A stretch of 64,000 nucleotides of DNA from Ustilago trichophora (Eukaryota > Basidiomycota > Ustilaginomycetes > Ustilaginales > Ustilaginaceae), in the NCBI GenBank assembly GCA_900323505.1, contig OOIN01000029.1, positions 372,001-436,000 of the forward strand. The letters run 5' to 3'. Below the pieces are notes generated by a model. The model made no database searches, was not told the origin of the DNA, and saw only the letters and a list, made by a program, of their open reading frames with translations. Position 1 is the first letter of the stretch. Every line of letters begins with the position of its first letter. Both the position numbers and the translations under genes were made by a program. This document shows, in pieces, positions 60,415 to 64,000 of this stretch.

Positions 60415-60708
60415 GTCATCAACCTTGTCGGCGGGGATCTTGGAGTCCTTGAGGACCTTGGCGACGGGGTCGATGGTGCCCTTGAAGGCAGCGGCGTTGA
60501 TCTCCTCGAAACGGGCACGGGTGATGTTGGCCTGGAAGTCGACACCCTGGAAGAGCGAGTCGACCTCGACGGTGGTCTGGGTGACCGACGAGAGAGTGCG
60601 CTTGGCACGCTCACAGGCCGAACGGAGACGGCGGACAGCACGGGCGTCACCCGAGATGTCGAGCTTGTTCTTGCGCTCAAACTCCTTCTTGAAGTGGTCA
60701 AGGAGGGC

Positions 60709-60759
<51 letters not shown>

Positions 60760-61318
60760 GGCGAAGACACCACCGGTGATGTTGAGGAGCGAAACATCGA
60801 AGGTTCCTCCACCAAGATCGTAAATGAGGACGTTCTTCTCAGTCTCGGACTTGGAGTCAAGACCGTAGGCGATGGCGGCAGCGGTGGGCTCGTTGATGAT
60901 ACGGAGAACATCGAGACCGGCGATGGCACCTGGTGGATACAACCGGGGAAAAAAGGAAACGGAAGTGTCAGTTGGGAATGATCGTTGCTGAAGAAGAAAA
61001 TGGCAGAACGTTATCGAATCTGCCGCTGCGGCTGCTGTTCTCCTTGCTACATGCATCCATCCCGACAAGAATCCACCTTTTCGACGAATGCGCTCAGCTA
61101 GCCGTTCTTAGTAAAATATTTTTGCTTCCGCAACGCTGGAGAGCCTCGGAATTAGCATGGAATAAATTTGTATCATCGCTGCGCAGTTGTGTCCATCTCC
61201 TTGTCCTTTTCCTCCTTCTTTGTCCATACCATTGGAACGTGATTGCCAGCAGCAGAAGCAGATGTCGATGTCAGATCAAGTGTGAGCAAGAAATACGTAC
61301 CAGCATCCTTGGTGGCGA

Positions 61319-61354
<36 letters not shown>

Positions 61355-61485
61355 TGACGGCCTTCTTGACCTCCTTGCCGATCTTGGCCTCGGCGATCTC
61401 CTTCATCTTGGTGAGGACCATGGAGGAGATCTCCTGGGGAGAGAACTGCTTGGTCTCGCCGAGGTAAGAAACCTCGATGAAGGGG

Positions 61486-61522
<37 letters not shown>

Positions 61523-62119
61523 GCATGTCCTTCTTGACATCGGGGTCATCGTATCGGCGACCGATGAGACGCTTGGCGTCGAAGACGGTCTGCTTGGGGT
61601 TCATGGCAGCCTGGTTCTTGGCGGCATCACCAATGAGACGCTCGCTCTCGGTGAAAGCAACGTACGAGGGGGTGGTGCGGTTACCCTGGTCATTGGCGAT
61701 GATCTCGACACGCTCGTTGACCCACCAACCGACACAGGAGTAGGTAGTACCGAGATCTGTGTGTTCGTGAAACAAATGGCGAAAGCACAGAGGTTGGGGT
61801 CAAGTCAGTTTGCTGGTTTTTTTTTCTATCAAGAGGAGCTTCGCCATGCGAGTCTTAAGAGCCAGACCACGACAACACCGCGTCCTTCCAAAGAAAGAGC
61901 TTCTTGCTGCAGATATGAACGACAAAAAGCCTGACAAGAATAAATCTCTTGGTGTTGCTTTTGTTGGTCTTGTAGTGTTGATCAGGTCGACTTGCCGGAC
62001 GAGGCTGCTGCTTATGTATGGCGTGTGGTTGTTGGGCAATGCGGCAAATACGTACCAATACCGATGGCGCCCTGGTAGACGGTCTCGTCGACGGGGGTAG
62101 CGGGAACCTCGTTGGACAT
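59590..62119 (-). CDS. SSB1: Ribosome-associated Hsp70 chaperone Ssb, three exons
   Basis: Exon 1 62119-62056, intron 299 nt (GTACGT...ACAG), exon 2 61756-61301, intron 371 nt (GTACGT...CCAG), exon 3 60929-59590; 619 residues. The first splice makes [14 protein letters not shown], the Hsp70 phosphate-binding motif. The second makes [34 protein letters not shown] and [13 protein letters not shown] complete the ATPase signatures; the substrate-binding domain follows from about 395. The end is AFGGR, not EEVD, as expected for Ssb and not cytosolic Ssa. [18 protein letters not shown] and the [20 protein letters not shown] region also resemble Ssb. Role: with the RAC complex, folds nascent chains at the ribosome exit. 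Ssb is normally among the most abundant proteins, consistent with the strong C-ending codon bias here. Confidence 0.95.
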
Positions 62120-63153
62120 GATGACGAAGTTTTTTGTGATGGGGGGGAGGAGATGGGGTGATGGAGAAAGGTAGGATGGAAGGATCGCGACGAAAGAGTA
62201 GAAGCCTGTCCTCTCTGTCTCTCTCTCTCTTTCTCTTCCAACGCTTTGGTCTGTTGTGCTCTGACTGCTTGAGCGCAAATTTGTTCGTTCGAGCGGTGGC
62301 TATGGCTGTCTTTGCCAATACAAAAAAAAATGGCTCTCAGTCTCAGCCTCAGTCTCTTGCCTCTCGCTCTCAGCCACTGGCGGGCTGCTTCGACTTCGAA
62401 CGGGCCAGACAAGATGGGTTTTTTTTTTTTTTTTTCCTTTTCCCTTTTCTTCTTCTTGTTGTCTTTCGAACCGCACACTGTGACTGGCCACCGAGAAGAA
62501 AACAAGAGTCTTTCAGCACAGACGGCCAAGAAATATGGTGAGATTCGCCAACCAGCTTGGACCAGTTGGGCGACACAGCGACAGCTGGAAGAAGAATTTC
62601 GCCTTGTCCTGCCTTGCAGCAACAAGAAAAATTTTGGAAGAAACGTCGCACGCAACCAAATGCTTCGTCAAACCCTAAGTTCCACTTTACCGAAGACTTT
62701 GAATTGACACTTTCAAAAGATGGACAGTCAATTCAAAGCTCGACATACGAAATCTGAATCGTCCTCGAATTCGGTCTTAAAATTTTGTATCTAGGCCACC
62801 AAGCCTTAATTCGGAAATTGTACAGTCTGGTGGTATTGATGAATTGAATTGGGAGTGGCTGCGGCACTGGCTTGCTTGGACCCTTTTGACAAGAAATCGA
62901 GCCTCTATCGTGCGACAAGTGCAACGTCCCGGTTCCGAGACTTGCTGCTGATGCTTCAGGAAGAAAGGGTCGGAAAAATGGCCGAGAGACTCAAGTTTTA
63001 CTGCTCGCGTGCCTGATCACCTCGTCCTTGCGATATCAATCTTGACCATCTTCTCCACTTTGCCCATCATTCTGCATTTGTGCGACCACAGCAGCTCTCG
63101 TATACCCTTATTTGCTCAACTTTTCCACGCTCACACTCAGCACAGTTCCAATC
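62120..63153. promoter_or_regulatory. Divergent promoter region SSB / uS2m
   Basis: About 1.03 kb with no supported gene. CT-rich leader next to SSB (about 62210-62240) and a T run on the plus strand at 62419-62434. No convincing heat-shock element array, in keeping with Ssb being regulated like ribosomal protein genes; that last point is family knowledge. Confidence 0.45.
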
Positions 63154-64000
63154 ATGGCAAGCCCCATCGCCAGCACTTCGAGAACCACCCTCGGCAGCCT
63201 GTTGAGGAGCTCTCCCCGCTCTTCCCTTGTCATCCGTGGCATCGCTAGCGATGTTCAGCAGGCCACCTCTTCCGATGTCACTGCTGCCGCTGCCGAAGCC
63301 GTAGCTGCCTCATCCCCATCCTCACAGACCAACACCAGCGATGATGCCCTCGAAAGGCGCCGACTCAGGCGCACCGTCATGAACCAGCTTTCCGACCTCG
63401 GCAGCACCCAGACCCGCGCAAACTCGTTCAGGCCACACAAGCTTCGACTCAACCCCGTCGACGCTCACAAGCTCACCCTCAACCACCTCGTCGCCTCCAC
63501 TGCTCAGGTCGGCCACTCGCTGTCATCGCTCAAAGCCGCCAACCAGCCTTACATCTACGGTCAGCGTCATGGTGTCGCCATCTTTGATCTGGAGCGCGCT
63601 ACGCTGCCAGCACTGCGCAGGGCAGCTTCGGTAGTCAAGGCAGTTGCCGAGCGTGATGGTGTCATTCTTTTTGTCGGCACTCGACCCGGACAGCAGGCAG
63701 CTGTGCTTGCCGCTACAAAGCGTCTTGCGGGCAACGGTTTCCACGTCACCGCTGAGCGATGGATGCCCGGTGTCATCACCAACGCTCCCAAGCTTCTCGC
63801 ATCCGCCATTCTCAAGTCCATGGACGACCTCGACCCATCTGGTAATGGCAACACCAACCGACTCGCCTCTCAAACTCTGCAGCCCGACTTGGTCGTCGTC
63901 CTGAACCCTGTCGAGAACTCGTTCGCTATTCGTGAAGCCACTCAGGCCAACATTCCCACCATCGCCATCACAGACTCGGACGTCGACCCCAGGTCCGTCA
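63154..64000 (+). CDS. MRP4: Mitochondrial small-subunit ribosomal protein uS2m (5' part; continues beyond window)
   Basis: 282 codons from the ATG at 63154 (MASPIASTSRTTL) to the window end. The N-terminus is Ser/Arg-rich and acid-poor (SRTTLGSLLRSSPRSSLVIRG), a mitochondrial presequence, with a variable Ala/Ser linker to about residue 70. The uS2 domain follows: VGHSLSSLKAANQPYIYGQRHG, VAIFDLERATLPALRRAASVVK, GVILFVGTRPGQQAAVLAATKR, ERWMPGVITNAP and the start of the LVVVLNPVENSFAIREATQANIPTIAITDSDVDP block (given in parts of the frame). These correspond to the bacterial S2 helices and the conserved nucleotide-fold-like core. Role: structural protein of the mitoribosomal small subunit. Symbol follows the yeast protein. 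Confidence 0.92.
   Translation, partial: MASPIASTSRTTLGSLLRSSPRSSLVIRGIASDVQQATSSDVTAAAAEAVAASSPSSQTNTSDDALERRRLRRTVMNQLSDLGSTQTRANSFRPHKLRLNPVDAHKLTLNHLVASTAQVGHSLSSLKAANQPYIYGQRHGVAIFDLERATLPALRRAASVVKAVAERDGVILFVGTRPGQQAAVLAATKRLAGNGFHVTAERWMPGVITNAPKLLASAILKSMDDLDPSGNGNTNRLASQTLQPDLVVVLNPVENSFAIREATQANIPTIAITDSDVDPRSV

Noticed and set aside
59773..60981. 402-codon plus-strand ORF opposite SSB
   Set aside because: Mirror of a highly biased Hsp70 gene; the biased codons leave the reverse frame free of stops.

Overview
The window is a dense, mostly intron-poor nuclear segment from a smut-type basidiomycete (Ustilaginales; Ustilago, Sporisorium or Pseudozyma-like). I infer this from gene content and style. 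There is a Hum3-type secreted protein (Kex2-processed repeats fused to a class I hydrophobin), long single-exon genes, a few short GT-AG introns, C-rich third codon positions and many microsatellites. The species cannot be named from the sequence alone.

Layout, left to right. 0-11 kb: the N-terminal part of the vesicle tether Uso1/p115 (-), an NTF2-like protein (-), an aminoglycoside-phosphotransferase/ecdysteroid-kinase-like protein (+), FACT subunit Pob3 (-), coronin (+) and a three-exon oligoribonuclease Rex2/Orn (-). 11-20.8 kb: a CRAL-TRIO/Sec14-like protein (-) divergent from ketopantoate hydroxymethyltransferase (+), a small Zn2Cys6 regulator (-) divergent from an alkaline ceramidase (+), then a secreted divergent GH10-like protein with a Gly/Ala-rich repetitive tail (-). 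20.8-23.6 kb has no convincing gene. 23.6-32 kb: the Trk1 potassium transporter (+), an acidic/Lys-rich protein of unknown function (-), Gdt1/TMEM165 (+) and a saccharopine-dehydrogenase-like oxidoreductase (+).

32-41 kb: a two-exon small secreted cysteine protein (candidate effector, +), a disordered protein carrying D-box and KEN-box degrons (-), three-exon frataxin (-) divergent from HIS5 (+), and S-formylglutathione hydrolase (-). 42-52 kb: eIF4G (-), a multi-span membrane protein with two introns (+) and an intron-containing tRNA-Glu(UUC) (-). 52-64 kb: Hum3 (-), a 4.6-kb stretch with no supported gene, the ribosome-associated Hsp70 Ssb (-, three exons) and the start of mitochondrial ribosomal protein uS2m (+).

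Most genes are independent housekeeping units in convergent or divergent pairs; there is no operon or biosynthetic cluster. What links several of the more unusual loci is secretion (the GH10-like protein, the small secreted protein and Hum3). These have larger flanking intergenic regions than the rest. The best leads are the GH10-like protein with substituted substrate-site residues, the candidate effector with a duplicated upstream element, the APC/C-substrate-like protein, an apparently ATG-less mitochondrial extension on the oligoribonuclease, and a recurrent TACAGTACTGTA palindrome.

Exon boundaries were read by eye from GT-AG sites, frame and family conservation. No alignment, profile search or expression data were available.
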